In this document: positions 42,324 through 50,974 of the stretch, piece by piece | How positions within the stretch are numbered: the stretch's first letter is position 1 | How the letters are laid out: each line of letters opens with the position of its first letter | Assembly: GCF_030067705.1 (NCBI RefSeq) | Contig: NZ_JASJEX010000002.1 | Location: forward strand, 372,001-436,000 | Reading direction: 5' to 3' | Length of the DNA: 64,000 nucleotides | Source of the DNA: Kribbibacterium absianum | GTDB lineage: Bacteria; Actinomycetota; Coriobacteriia; Coriobacteriales; Atopobiaceae | Program-made: the position numbers and the translations under genes | The notes under the pieces: generated by a model | Databases searched by the model: none | Told to the model about the DNA's origin: nothing | Seen by the model: the letters and a program-made list of their open reading frames with translations, nothing else

Positions 42324-42367
42324 CCCTCCCTGGCCGGTCCCTGTGGCCTGCGCCGAGGAGGTTCCCT

Positions 42368-43837
42368 ATGGCACAAACCCAAACCCCACCGGCCGCGCCC
42401 GACAAGCTCGCGCCGGGCGACGGCTTCTTCCTGCTCGTCGTGTATCTCGCCACGTTCGTTGCGGCGTTCAACGAGAACATCGTCAACGTGGCGCTCCCGG
42501 AGCTCTGTCAGGACCTGGCCATCGGCACCGACACCGGCCAATGGCTCATCACCGGCTACATGGTCGTCGCGTCGATCATGACCGCGTCCACGGGCTTCCT
42601 GTCCCGGCGCTTCTCGACGCGCGGGCTCTTTTTCACGGCCGTCGCGGCGCTCGTCGCCGGCGAGCTGCTCTGCCTCGTTGCGCCCAGCTACGGGATGCTC
42701 TTGCCCTGCCGACTGATCCAGGCCGTGGGCTCCGGCATCCTCTTCCCGCTCATGATGAACGTCGTGCTCGCCTGCGCGCCCAAGCCGCGCCTCGGACTCT
42801 TCCTCGCCGTCGGCACCGCGTGCATCACGCTCGGCCCCGCGCTCGGCCCGGTGCTGTCCGGCCTCGCCGACACCCTCTTTGGCTGGCGCGCCATCTTCGT
42901 ACTGCCGGGCGTGGCGTCGCTGATTCTCGGGCTGCTCGGCCTCAAGGCCGTGCGCACGGTGAACGTGCCCGAGAAGGTCTCCCTCGACGTCGCGTCCCTC
43001 GTCCTCATGGCCTGCGGGCTCACGGTCCTCGTGCTGGGCATCGGCTCGGTGACGAGCAACCCGGCTCTCGGCGTCGCGCTGCTCGTGGTCGCGGTGGTTC
43101 TGCTTGCCCTGTTCGCGCGCCGGCAGTTCGCGCTCGAGACACCGCTGCTCAACCTGCGCCCGTTCTTCAACGGTGCGTTCTGGCCGGCGGTGCTCTTCAC
43201 AATGGTCGCGATGATGATGAGCTTCTCGCTCAGCGTGCTGCTGCCGCTGTACTACGAGGGCGCCTTCGCCACGACGTCCTTCGTGGCCGGCCTGCTGATC
43301 CTGCCCGCCGTGGCCGTGAACGCCGGCACGAGCGTGTGGGGCGGCCGGATCATGGACGCGTCCGGCGAGTGGCCGCTGCTGCCGGCGGGCTTCGCGCTGG
43401 TCCTCGGTGCCCTTGTCGTGATGGTGGCCATGGCCGAGGGCGGCGCCGGTCTCGTGGCCGTGACGCTCCTGACCGTCGCGGTGTACGCGGGCGTGGGCTT
43501 CGTGATGTCGCCCTCGCAGACCGCCGGGCTGCGACGCCTCGCGCCCGGCGAGGACCAGGGCGGCACCGCGATCATCAACACGTCGGTGATGATCGCCGCG
43601 TCCATCGGATCCTCGCTCTTCGTGGGCGTGATGACGGCCGCGACCGGCAGCGCGACCTCCGGCGGCGCATCCGAGGCCGCTGCCACGGCCACCGGTTTTG
43701 GCGCCGCGATGACCGTGGCCGCCGCATTCGCGCTGGCGGGCCTTGTGGGCGCGTTCTTCTACGCCCGTGCCATGAGCGCGTCCCGCGTGACCGCCGCCGC
43801 GAAGCCGTCCGACACGAAGGGCCCCTCGGGCCGCTGA
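42368..43837 (+). CDS. MFS multidrug exporter, DHA2 (EmrB/QacA) family
   Basis: A proton-driven drug efflux protein with 14 predicted membrane helices in 489 residues. Typical motifs are NIVNVALPELCQDL in helix 1, GQWLITGYMVVASIMT, SRRFSTRGLFFTA (motif A position) and RLIQAVGSGILFPL (motif B region), then GPALGPVLSGL (motif C). The start has GAGGAGGTTCCCT upstream. No regulator gene is adjacent. The substrate cannot be told from sequence. Confidence 0.9.
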   Translation: MAQTQTPPAAPDKLAPGDGFFLLVVYLATFVAAFNENIVNVALPELCQDLAIGTDTGQWLITGYMVVASIMTASTGFLSRRFSTRGLFFTAVAALVAGELLCLVAPSYGMLLPCRLIQAVGSGILFPLMMNVVLACAPKPRLGLFLAVGTACITLGPALGPVLSGLADTLFGWRAIFVLPGVASLILGLLGLKAVRTVNVPEKVSLDVASLVLMACGLTVLVLGIGSVTSNPALGVALLVVAVVLLALFARRQFALETPLLNLRPFFNGAFWPAVLFTMVAMMMSFSLSVLLPLYYEGAFATTSFVAGLLILPAVAVNAGTSVWGGRIMDASGEWPLLPAGFALVLGALVVMVAMAEGGAGLVAVTLLTVAVYAGVGFVMSPSQTAGLRRLAPGEDQGGTAIINTSVMIAASIGSSLFVGVMTAATGSATSGGASEAAATATGFGAAMTVAAAFALAGLVGAFFYARAMSASRVTAAAKPSDTKGPSGR

Positions 43838-43964
43838 GCCCCGCGCTCGGCCGAGGCGCTGCGCCTGTTGTTTTGCCGCTCGCGTCGGCCTCGCCCGTTC
43901 AAGGGGCGCTTCTCGGGCATAGCCACTTCAGTCGATCGGATCCGTCCAGACCAAAGGAGTCGCC

Positions 43965-44753
43965 ATGTCCGTGCCCCAGGGCAAGACCTTCAAGCTCGCC
44001 GACCTGTTCCCCGTCGCGGAACACCAGATTGAGAACAACGTGATCTTCACCACCGAGAACGGCGACGTGCGCGCCGTGTCGCTCGGCGCCGGCGCCGACG
44101 CGGCCCCGCGCCGTCACGGGCGCGGGCACCTGGCCCTCGGCATCGACGGGCAGGTCCGTATCGCCCGCGCCGGCAAGGAGAAGGACGCGCCCGAGCGTCC
44201 AGCCATCACCAAGGACGACGTGGACCTGGCCGTGGCAGAGGGTGCGGACGTGCGCCGTGTGGAGAGCGCGGACGACCTCGCCGACGACGAGCCCAAGACG
44301 GTGCCCGAGAAGGACTTCGGCCGTCTGGGGCAGGGGATGGCGTTCGTCACCGCGCCGGGTCAGGACATGGGCATCTCTGCCGAGCATCGCTCGCTCTTTG
44401 TGACGGTTCCTTTGCCCGAGGACGTGCAGCTCCACGGCGGCCTGCACCTCAACAAGCGCGCGGTGCTCGCCGACCTCATCGACTACCGCGACGGCGAGGT
44501 GGCCCGCGAGGCCGTACTCGACGGCACCGGCGTCAAGCTGATGCTGCTGGCCTTCGATTACGAGCAGCAGCTGGCCGCCCACACCGCAGGTGCGGACGCG
44601 CTCTTCCTGGTGCTCGAGGGCGAGGCGACCGTTGAGTACGAGGGCCGCGCCCACACCGTGCACGCCGGCGAGCAGATGGTCTTCGCGCCGGACGCCGAGC
44701 ACGCGGTCTCCTGCGAGCGGCGCTGCAAGGTCGCCCTTCTGCGTGTGGAGTAG
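43965..44753 (+). CDS. Bicupin-type protein
   Basis: A 262-residue protein with two cupin barrels. The N-terminal one is degenerate (GAGADAAPRRHGRGHLALGI); the C-terminal one is clearer (AFDYEQQLAAHTAGADALFL, then GEATVEYEGRAHTVHAGEQM and FAPDAEHAVSC), with metal-binding His residues partly preserved. A central insertion is acidic. No catalytic assignment can be made. The start follows AAAGGAGTCGCC. Confidence 0.82.
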   Translation: MSVPQGKTFKLADLFPVAEHQIENNVIFTTENGDVRAVSLGAGADAAPRRHGRGHLALGIDGQVRIARAGKEKDAPERPAITKDDVDLAVAEGADVRRVESADDLADDEPKTVPEKDFGRLGQGMAFVTAPGQDMGISAEHRSLFVTVPLPEDVQLHGGLHLNKRAVLADLIDYRDGEVAREAVLDGTGVKLMLLAFDYEQQLAAHTAGADALFLVLEGEATVEYEGRAHTVHAGEQMVFAPDAEHAVSCERRCKVALLRVE

Positions 44754-44860
44754 CCGGAGGGCCGCACGAAGGGCGCGCTCGCTGCCGGCCCAGCGGCATC
44801 CCGCCGCGCTCGCGCTAGGATGGAGCCCTCCCTCCCTTGTGCGGCCGCGCCGGAGGTCCC

Positions 44861-45643
44861 ATGGCGCGCTCGCATCTCATCGCGGCCCGCGAGGCCGTGC
44901 AAGAACTGCTCTGGCCCACCCGGTGCGTCGGCTGCGACGACCCGGGGTCGGTGCTCTGCGCCGACTGCGCGGCCAAGCTCCCCTGGATCGACCAGCGCTG
45001 GGCGTGCCCTCGCTGTGGCGCGCCGTTCGGCCACCTCGTGTGCACCGAGTGTCGCGGCCGCTGGGACGGCGACGCGTGCGTCTCGGCGCTGCTTCATCGC
45101 GGCACGGCCGCCCGGCTCGTTCGCACGTACAAGGACGGCCACGAGGCGCGCCTGGCCCCGGTTCTCGCGGCCGCCATCGCGACGGCTGTGGACGAGGCGG
45201 CCTCGTGGCCCGGCCGTCCCGAGCTGGCGGGTGCGGGGAGGCCCCTCGGGCCGGACGAGCCCCCGCCGCTGCCGCCCTTGAGTCCGCTCGACCTCGGCGC
45301 GGTGGACGCGCTCGTCTTCGTGCCGGCCACCGCCGAGGCCTACCGGCGCCGCGGCTTCGACCACATGGAGCTCGTGGCCCGGCACCTGGCCCCGATGCTC
45401 GGGCTCGCGCTCGCGGACGTCCTCATCCATAACCGCGCGGCCGACCAGCGCGGGCTCGGCCGAGAAGGGCGCGCCGCGAACGCCCGGGGGTCCTTCGAGG
45501 TGCTCGGCAACGTGGCGGGCGCGAACCTCCTGCTCGTGGACGACGTGCTCACCACCGGCGCCTCGATTCAGGCCGCTCGCGAGGCCCTTGTCTCCCGCGG
45601 CGCGGGACACGTGTGGACTGCGACGGCCACACGGGCCTGGTGA
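44861..45643 (+). CDS. comFC: ComFC-like phosphoribosyltransferase-fold protein
   Basis: A 260-residue ComF-family protein involved in DNA uptake or recycling. The N-terminus has zinc-ribbon cysteines (CVGCDDPGSVLCADC, CPRCGAPFGHLVCTEC). The C-terminal phosphoribosyltransferase fold contains FVPATAEAYRRRGFDHMELV and the PRPP loop LLLVDDVLTTGAS. A Pro/Gly-rich insert lies around residues 115-145. The ATG at 44861 is used, with GGAGG before it. A structured RNA candidate follows directly. Confidence 0.88.
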   Translation: MARSHLIAAREAVQELLWPTRCVGCDDPGSVLCADCAAKLPWIDQRWACPRCGAPFGHLVCTECRGRWDGDACVSALLHRGTAARLVRTYKDGHEARLAPVLAAAIATAVDEAASWPGRPELAGAGRPLGPDEPPPLPPLSPLDLGAVDALVFVPATAEAYRRRGFDHMELVARHLAPMLGLALADVLIHNRAADQRGLGREGRAANARGSFEVLGNVAGANLLLVDDVLTTGASIQAAREALVSRGAGHVWTATATRAW

Positions 45644-45727
45644 GCGCCACCGCGCCCCAGCGCGGCGGTCGCTTTCAAGGTGTTCTTAAGCGCGGCTCCC
45701 GCGCCTCCGTTCTTCTCCATAAACCGC

Positions 45728-45736
45728 TGGTATACT
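45728..45736 (+). promoter_or_regulatory. Extended -10 promoter of the RNA after comFC
   Basis: TGGTATACT (45728-45736) is an extended -10 element; TTCTTC is a weak -35 about 15 bases earlier. Transcription would start near 45742-45745. Confidence 0.6.
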
Positions 45737-45741
45737 CCACG

Positions 45742-46062
45742 GGTTCCCTTGCCGGGTCTGTGGTTGCGGGCGTCCCTCGGTGTCGCCGAGGCGCGCCCTA
45801 GTCCATGGCAGACGAGGCCCAAAGGATCCACGTAAGTCCGGTCGTGCGCGGCCGGGCGATCACGGCTCGTCCTAGAAGTAAGTCGCACCCCCCGCCCACC
45901 CACACAGCGGGGCGAAGGCGCCCCGCCGGGGGAGAGGGCCAAGAGTGGAGGCGCCGCGGCGCCGGAAGCGACGGCCCCCGTGCGCGAGTGTGGGGTCGAA
46001 GACCAGGTCAGCCGGCAGGGGGCCTGATGGGAGCCTGGCCCCGGCCGCGGGGCCTGCACAGC
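45742..46062 (+). ncRNA. Structured RNA candidate between comFC and lipoprotein/hpf genes (raiA-motif-like position)
   Basis: The gap between comFC and the next start is 434 bases and full of pairing. A bulged hairpin GGGCG...CCTCGG/CCGAGG...CGCCC lies at 45769-45799, GCGGGGCG/CGCCCCGC at 45907-45926, GGTCgaaGACC near 45998, and CTGTG (about 45759) can pair with CACAG near 46060, closing the whole. An extended -10 lies at its 5' edge. The raiA RNA motif is known between comFC and raiA/hpf in Firmicutes and Actinobacteria, and hpf lies at 47242. Assignment is by position and foldability, not by consensus match; the borders are approximate. Confidence 0.5.
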
Positions 46063-46077
46063 GGAGAGGAACGGCCG

Positions 46078-47085
46078 ATGGCCTGCAACAACCAGTCACG
46101 CTCGTGGCTTCGCACCATCGGTGCCGCCGTGCTCGCCGCCTGTGCCCTCATCGTCCTGGCCGGCTGCTCGGCTGTGACGCTGACCACGGTTCAGGAGGCG
46201 GAGGCCCAGCGCAAGCTCGAGGCGCAGGTGTCGAGCCCCGCCATCGTCGAGGACGGCAAGCTGCGCATCGGCCTGCTCACGAGCAACGGCGTGCCCGAAC
46301 TGGTGGAGGCGGGGGGCGCCTACGAGGGCATCGACGTGACGGCCGGCGCTGCCCTGGCCCAGGCGCTCGGGCTCGAGGCCGTCTTCGTGCCCGTGGAGAG
46401 CGCCGCCGACGCCACGGCGCAGAACGTGGACGTGGTGATGGGGGTGGACTCCTCGACGGCCGGCGACATGGTGGTGGTCTCGACGTATCTGGAGAGCGCC
46501 ACCGGCGTGTTCGCGCGCGGCGACTCTCCCGAAGTCCCCATCGCGGCCACGGACCTTGGTGGCACGACGGTGGGCGTCCAGACCAATTCCCTGTCCGCGC
46601 ACCTGCTGGATGAGAGCGACCTGCTCGTGACCCAGAAGGGCTACGACACGCTGGACGAAGCGTTCGAAGCCCTCCGAGACGGCTCTGTGGACTACGTGGT
46701 GTCGCCGGCGCTGCCGGGCGGCTACTTGGCCCATCGCTTCGGCGACATGAGCCTCGCGGGGCTGCTCGACGTGCCGAGCACGATCGGCGTGGGGGTCTCG
46801 GCGGCCAACACCGAGCTGCAGGAGAAGGTCCAGGCGGCGATGGACTCGCTCGTGAGCGGCGGCGTCATCGCGGTGGCCCGCTCCCAGTGGGTCGGGTCGA
46901 TGCCCGCGCTGACGGCGGACCTCCAGATCAAGGGTGTCACGTTCACCGAGAAGGACGAGGGGACCCCGGTGCCGACGGACGTCGGCACGGGCAACGGCGC
47001 CGATTCGGACGGCATCTCGGTCCCGAGCTCCGGTGCGATGGACGGGTCCACTGCCGGCTCCAACGCGGTGACCGACATCGGATAG
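46078..47085 (+). CDS. Extracellular solute-binding lipoprotein (SBP family 3-like)
   Basis: A 335-residue lipoprotein with signal and lipobox (VLAACALIVLAGC, Cys29) and a periplasmic-binding fold of the amino-acid type (IRIGL-like LRIGLLTSNGVPELVE, YEGIDVTAGAALAQALGL, VGVQTNSLSAHLL, DGSVDYVVSPALPGGYLAHR). The C-terminal 45 residues are a Thr/Gly/Ser-rich tail. No permease or ATPase gene is next to it, so it may be an orphan sensor or share a distant transporter. The ATG at 46078 follows GAGAGGAACGGCCG. Confidence 0.8.
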   Translation: MACNNQSRSWLRTIGAAVLAACALIVLAGCSAVTLTTVQEAEAQRKLEAQVSSPAIVEDGKLRIGLLTSNGVPELVEAGGAYEGIDVTAGAALAQALGLEAVFVPVESAADATAQNVDVVMGVDSSTAGDMVVVSTYLESATGVFARGDSPEVPIAATDLGGTTVGVQTNSLSAHLLDESDLLVTQKGYDTLDEAFEALRDGSVDYVVSPALPGGYLAHRFGDMSLAGLLDVPSTIGVGVSAANTELQEKVQAAMDSLVSGGVIAVARSQWVGSMPALTADLQIKGVTFTEKDEGTPVPTDVGTGNGADSDGISVPSSGAMDGSTAGSNAVTDIG

Positions 47086-47241
47086 CCGTCTTGCACGGTC
47101 GCCCGCCTCACCGAGCCGTTCGCCTTTGAAGATTGGGCGTATTCGCGACTCTTCATTTTCCCTTCAGCCAAAGTGGGGTAGCAACGAGGGAAGAAGGGCG
47201 CGGCGTCGCTGCGCCTTAGGCATTCGGGAGAGGTTTGCATC

Positions 47242-47841
47242 ATGGAGATCACGGTTATCGGCCGCAAGATTCAGGTCACCGACGCCCTGCGCGAGCGCGT
47301 GGAGCAGAAGGTCGGCGACGCCCTCAAGGTGTTCGACATCGACCCCATCACCTGCGACGTGGTCCTGCGCGTCGAGCACTACAAGAGCACCAAGACCACT
47401 GACATCTGCGAGGTCACCGTGCACGTGCACGGCGCCGTGATCCGTGTGGAGGCCGCCAAGGAGGACATGTACGCCGCCATCGACGAGGCCGCGCGCATGG
47501 TCGAGCGCCAGATGCGCAAGTTCAAGACCAAGATCCTCGACCGCCGGAAGCCGGGCAAGCAGCCGCGGAACCAGATCAAGGCCGGCACGCAGGAGGAGCA
47601 GACCATCCTCAACGACGAGAAGCAGGTGCTCTCCGAGGAGGACGACGACGCCCTCGTCCGCACCAAGTACATCCCGGTCACCAAGCTCACCGAGGAGGAC
47701 GCGCTCGTGCAGGCGGACCTGCTCGGCCACGACTTCTATGTGTTCGAGGACATGCAGACGGGCAACACGCACGTGATCTACCACCGCAAGAGCGGCGGCT
47801 ACGGCATCCTCAAGCCGGAGTCCGAGAAGGACCAGAAGTAG
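47242..47841 (+). CDS. hpf: Long-form ribosome hibernation promoting factor
   Basis: Binds 30S subunits and dimerises ribosomes into 100S particles in stationary phase. The 199-residue product has the N-terminal RaiA/HPF domain (1-105: MEITVIGRKIQVTDALRERV, AKEDMYAAIDEAARMVERQM, KFKTK), a charged linker, and the C-terminal dimerisation domain (VRTKYIPVTKLTEEDALVQA, then FYVFEDMQTGNTHVIYHRKS). The start ATG has GGGAGAGG upstream. Position after comFC and a structured RNA is the typical setting. Confidence 0.95.
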   Translation: MEITVIGRKIQVTDALRERVEQKVGDALKVFDIDPITCDVVLRVEHYKSTKTTDICEVTVHVHGAVIRVEAAKEDMYAAIDEAARMVERQMRKFKTKILDRRKPGKQPRNQIKAGTQEEQTILNDEKQVLSEEDDDALVRTKYIPVTKLTEEDALVQADLLGHDFYVFEDMQTGNTHVIYHRKSGGYGILKPESEKDQK

Positions 47842-47848
47842 CGCTCCG

Positions 47849-47878
47849 AAAGGCCCCGGCAACCGGGGCCTTTCCTTT
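47849..47878 (+). terminator. Terminator of hpf
   Basis: AAAGGCCCCGG (47849-47859) pairs with CCGGGGCCTTT (47863-47873), followed by CCTTT. Confidence 0.93.
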
Positions 47879-47885
47879 GACCATC

Positions 47886-47920
47886 GATGTGCATTTAGGG
47901 ACAGTCCCCAAATGCACATC
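47886..47920. repeat. Family A palindrome after hpf
   Basis: GATGTGCATTTAGGGAC faces GTCCCCAAATGCACATC around one A, with a single mismatch. Confidence 0.9.
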
Positions 47921-48029
47921 CTAGAAACTGGGTGAAGACGGGCGCGGGCCCGTAGTGGGCGCGCCCCGCGCACGGGATAATGGGCATTTGCATTTGAACG
48001 TTTTCCTGTCCCCGAGCGAGAGGACCTTT

Positions 48030-49211
48030 GTGAGCACGGAGTCCGCTGAGTCCCTGTCCCTCGACCCCAAGGCCGCCAAGCAGGCCGAGAAAGAGGCCGC
48101 ACGAGAGGCCAAGGCCGCTGCGAAGGCCGCCGCCAGGCAGGCCAAGGCGGAGGCCAAAGAAGCGGAGCGCGCCGAGAAGGAGGCCGCGAAGGAGGCTGCA
48201 AAGGGCGCCAAGGAGGCCGAGCGCGCAGCCAAGAGCGTCGCCACCGACGCCGCCGCCCTGGCCAAGACCTTCCGCCCCAACCCGCACGTCAACATCATCG
48301 TGGACAGCTGCGGCGACTTCGACCCCGCCATCGCGCGCGCCCTTGGCGTCACGATGATCGGCTTCCCCTACGTGCTGAACGGCGAGGAGCACATCGACGA
48401 CCTGTTCCAGACCGTCTCGGCCCACGAGTTCTACGAGGGCATGCGCCACGGCGACTACCCCACCACCTCGGCCGTCACGCCGGGGCGCTACCACGAGGTC
48501 TTCGAGGAGGCTGCCAAGAAGGGGGTCCCCTCCATCTACCTCGGGTTCACCCGGGCGCTCTCCTCGTCGATCGACTCCGCCCGCACGGCCGCCGAGATGA
48601 TCCGCCAGGAGTACCCGGACTTCGAGCTCTACGTGGTGGACAACAAGTGCCCGTCGGCGGCCACGCAGCTGCTCGTGATGGAGGCCGTGCACCAGGCCAA
48701 CCTCGGCGCCACCGCCAAGGACCTCGCCACCTGGGCCGAGGAGGCCCGCTACTTCGTGCACGGGTACTTCACGCTCGACAGCTTCGACGCGCTGGCCCGC
48801 GGCGGCCGCATCCCTGCGGCGGCGGCGTCGCTCGGCGGCAAGCTCGACATCAAGCCCGAGCTGTCCTACGACGAGTCCGGCGCGCTGTCGCTCACGCGCA
48901 TGTGCCGCGGCCGCAAGAAGGCCCTCCGCGCGATCATCGAGGACTTCCGCGAGAAGAGCGCCGGCGAGCGCTCGATGCCCGTGGGCATCATGACCGCCGA
49001 CGCGGAGAAGGACGGCGACTGGCTCGAGGGGCTGCTCCGCAAGGAGCCCGGTTGCGAGGACATCCCCGTGATCCGCAGCTCCATCAGCCCCGTCATCGGA
49101 AGCCACGTGGGCCCGGGCATGGTGGCCATGGTGTTCTGGGGCAGCGACCGCCGGGAGGACCAGGGCCTGTCCGGGCGCATCGCGTCCAAGGTGGGCCTGC
49201 GCCGCAAGTAA
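48030..49211 (+). CDS. DegV-family fatty-acid-binding protein with Ala/Lys/Glu-rich N-terminus
   Basis: DegV proteins bind fatty acids and serve as FakB partners of the fatty acid kinase. The 393-residue product has an unusual N-terminal helix of about 75 residues made mainly of Ala, Lys and Glu, then the DegV fold: NIIVDSCGDFDP, TTSAVTPGRYHEVF (binding Ser/Thr), GFTRALSSSIDSAR, GRIPAAAASLGGKLDIKP and ISPVIGSHVGPG. The start is GTG at 48030 with GAGAGGA six bases upstream. The stop TAA overlaps the first bases of a family E repeat. Confidence 0.88.
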   Translation: MSTESAESLSLDPKAAKQAEKEAAREAKAAAKAAARQAKAEAKEAERAEKEAAKEAAKGAKEAERAAKSVATDAAALAKTFRPNPHVNIIVDSCGDFDPAIARALGVTMIGFPYVLNGEEHIDDLFQTVSAHEFYEGMRHGDYPTTSAVTPGRYHEVFEEAAKKGVPSIYLGFTRALSSSIDSARTAAEMIRQEYPDFELYVVDNKCPSAATQLLVMEAVHQANLGATAKDLATWAEEARYFVHGYFTLDSFDALARGGRIPAAAASLGGKLDIKPELSYDESGALSLTRMCRGRKKALRAIIEDFREKSAGERSMPVGIMTADAEKDGDWLEGLLRKEPGCEDIPVIRSSISPVIGSHVGPGMVAMVFWGSDRREDQGLSGRIASKVGLRRK

Positions 49212-49274
49212 CCTCCCAGGGTGCCACGCACCACAGGAGGAAACCTCCCAGGGTGCGTGGCACCACAGGAGGTT
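49210..49274. repeat. Family E repeat pair after degV
   Basis: Two adjacent units (49210-49240 and 49242-49274) begin AACCTCCCAGGGTGC and end CCACAGGAGG. They overlap the DegV stop codon. A similar pair lies at 56085-56152. Confidence 0.85.
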
Positions 49275-49298
49275 ATTGAATTGATGAGAGGGAATCGC

Positions 49299-50363
49299 AT
49301 GAAGGGCTCGAAGAAGATCAAGCGCGTCGCTGTGGTGGGCACGGGCATCATGGGTGCCCCCATCGCGCGCCACCTGATGGACGCCGGCTTCGACGTCACC
49401 GTCACGACCCGCACGCGGGACGCGGCGCGCGACCTGGTGAGCGCGGGCGCCCACTGGGCCGACACCCCGGCGCTCGCTGCGGCTGGCGCCGACTGCGTGC
49501 TCACGATGGTCGGCACGCCCGAGGACGTCGAGGACGTCTACCTCGGCACGGACGGCCTTCTCGGCTCCGCGGCGCCGGGGCTCTGGATGGTCGACCTCAC
49601 CAGCTCGATGCCGGACCTGGCCGAGGAACTCTCCAACGCTGCCGAGTCCATGGACTGCCACGCGTTCGACTGCCCCGTGACCGGCGGCCAGGCGGGGGCC
49701 GAGGCCGGCACCCTCACCCTCATGGCGGGCACCACGGCCGAGAAGGCCGCCCCGGTGCTGCCGGTGCTCAACGCCTTTGCCGAGAGGATCGTGTTCTTCG
49801 GCAAGCCCGGCTCCGGCCAGGCCGCGAAGCTCTGCAACCAGCTGTCCCTCGCGGGCGCGATGCTCGGCATGGCGGAGGCCGTGGCCTTCGCGCGCGCCTA
49901 CGGGCTCGACGAACAGGCCATGCTCGAGCTCGTGGGCTCCGGCATGGGCGACAGCCGCGCGCTCCGCGACCTCGGCCCGAAGGCCGTCGCATCCGACTGG
50001 AAGCCCGGCTTCAAGGTGACGCACTTCGCGAAGGACCTGAACGACGCGCTCATGACGGCGGACGACCTCGGCCTCGCGCTCCCCGGCGCGACGACGGCGC
50101 ACACGCTGTACGCCACACTCGACGCCATCGGCGGCGGCCAGCTGGGCACGCAGGCGCTCGAGGTGCTCTACGAGCCCGAGAGCGACGCCATCGCCGCCGG
50201 CCTCGACTGGTCCTGCGCACCGGTGGACGTGCCGGACGACCACGCGGACGACTTCGACCGCGCCGAGCAGGGCGCCTGCGGCTGCGGCCACGACCACCAT
50301 CACGACCACGACGACCACTGCTGCGGCCATCACGACTGCGGCTGTGGCCACGACCACCACTAA
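49299..50363 (+). CDS. 3-Hydroxyisobutyrate dehydrogenase-family NAD(P) oxidoreductase with His/Cys-rich tail
   Basis: A 354-residue beta-hydroxyacid dehydrogenase. The Rossmann loop is VGTGIMGAPIARHL, the substrate loop CPVTGGQAGAEAGTLTLM, the catalytic lysine is in GSGQAAKLCNQ, and the C-terminal helical domain carries KDLNDALMTADDLG. Beyond the normal end (about residue 315) there is a tail of about 30 residues made almost only of Cys, His, Asp and Gly, likely a metal-binding segment. The upstream frame runs through the family E repeat, so the ATG at 49299 with GAGAGGGA before it is chosen. Confidence 0.88.
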   Translation: MKGSKKIKRVAVVGTGIMGAPIARHLMDAGFDVTVTTRTRDAARDLVSAGAHWADTPALAAAGADCVLTMVGTPEDVEDVYLGTDGLLGSAAPGLWMVDLTSSMPDLAEELSNAAESMDCHAFDCPVTGGQAGAEAGTLTLMAGTTAEKAAPVLPVLNAFAERIVFFGKPGSGQAAKLCNQLSLAGAMLGMAEAVAFARAYGLDEQAMLELVGSGMGDSRALRDLGPKAVASDWKPGFKVTHFAKDLNDALMTADDLGLALPGATTAHTLYATLDAIGGGQLGTQALEVLYEPESDAIAAGLDWSCAPVDVPDDHADDFDRAEQGACGCGHDHHHDHDDHCCGHHDCGCGHDHH

Positions 50364-50372
50364 AGGAGCTCC

Positions 50373-50870
50373 ATGGACACTGAGGCCACGACGGACGTCG
50401 CGACCGCGGGTCTCTCGGACGCGGGCTTTGCCTGGGCCGTGGTCGGCCTGTTGCTCGCGCTCTTCGGGATCATCATCGGCTTCCACATCGGCGACGAGTG
50501 GGGCCAGAAGGCGCCGGACAAGAGGACCTACTGGAAGTACAACGGCATCGCCTACGCGGTGGGCATCGGGGCGTCCCTTCTCGTGTGGCTCACCGGCTGG
50601 GTCACGCTCGCGTTTCTGACCGTCGGCATGCTCGGCGGTGCGATCGCGGGCCTCAAGATGGGCTACGGCGCCAGCGTCGGCCCGTGGAAGGCGCACGACC
50701 GGTTCTTCAACCGCTCGAACAAGCGCGCCGCAGCGAAGTCCAAGGCAGCGGCCGAGAAGTCCGCGACCGGCGGTTGGGCGCGGCGCAAGCCGGCAGGCGA
50801 GCCCGAGACGGACGAGCCGGAGCTCATGAGCGTGGCGGATCCGGGCGACCGCAAGGGCCGCGGCCGGTGA
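50373..50870 (+). CDS. Small membrane protein with basic tail, unknown function
   Basis: A 165-residue protein with three hydrophobic segments: AWAVVGLLLALFGIIIGFHI, YAVGIGASLLVWLTGWVTL and FLTVGMLGGAIAGLKMGYG, then a Lys/Ala/Arg-rich cytoplasmic tail (NRSNKRAAAKSKAAAEKS). It starts nine bases after the dehydrogenase stop with AAAGGAGCTCC before the ATG, so it is in the same operon. No family was recognised. Confidence 0.75.
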   Translation: MDTEATTDVATAGLSDAGFAWAVVGLLLALFGIIIGFHIGDEWGQKAPDKRTYWKYNGIAYAVGIGASLLVWLTGWVTLAFLTVGMLGGAIAGLKMGYGASVGPWKAHDRFFNRSNKRAAAKSKAAAEKSATGGWARRKPAGEPETDEPELMSVADPGDRKGRGR

Positions 50871-50974
50871 CGGACCGCTCGCATCGTCCCTGAAAGATAC
50901 AATGGGACGAGGGAATCGCAGCTAGGCGCGCCCGCCGGAACAGCGGCGGGCGCCTTGTGTATGGAGGAGGACCC

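Noticed and set aside
45742-46062. RNase P RNA, SRP RNA or 6S RNA
   Set aside because: The conserved cores (GAGGAAAGTCC, GGTCAGGTCCGGAAGG, or a central 6S bubble) are not present.
49221-49298. Longer N-terminus for the dehydrogenase at 49299
   Set aside because: The extension would be translated family E repeat; the Rossmann fold begins after 49299 and GAGGGA precedes that ATG.
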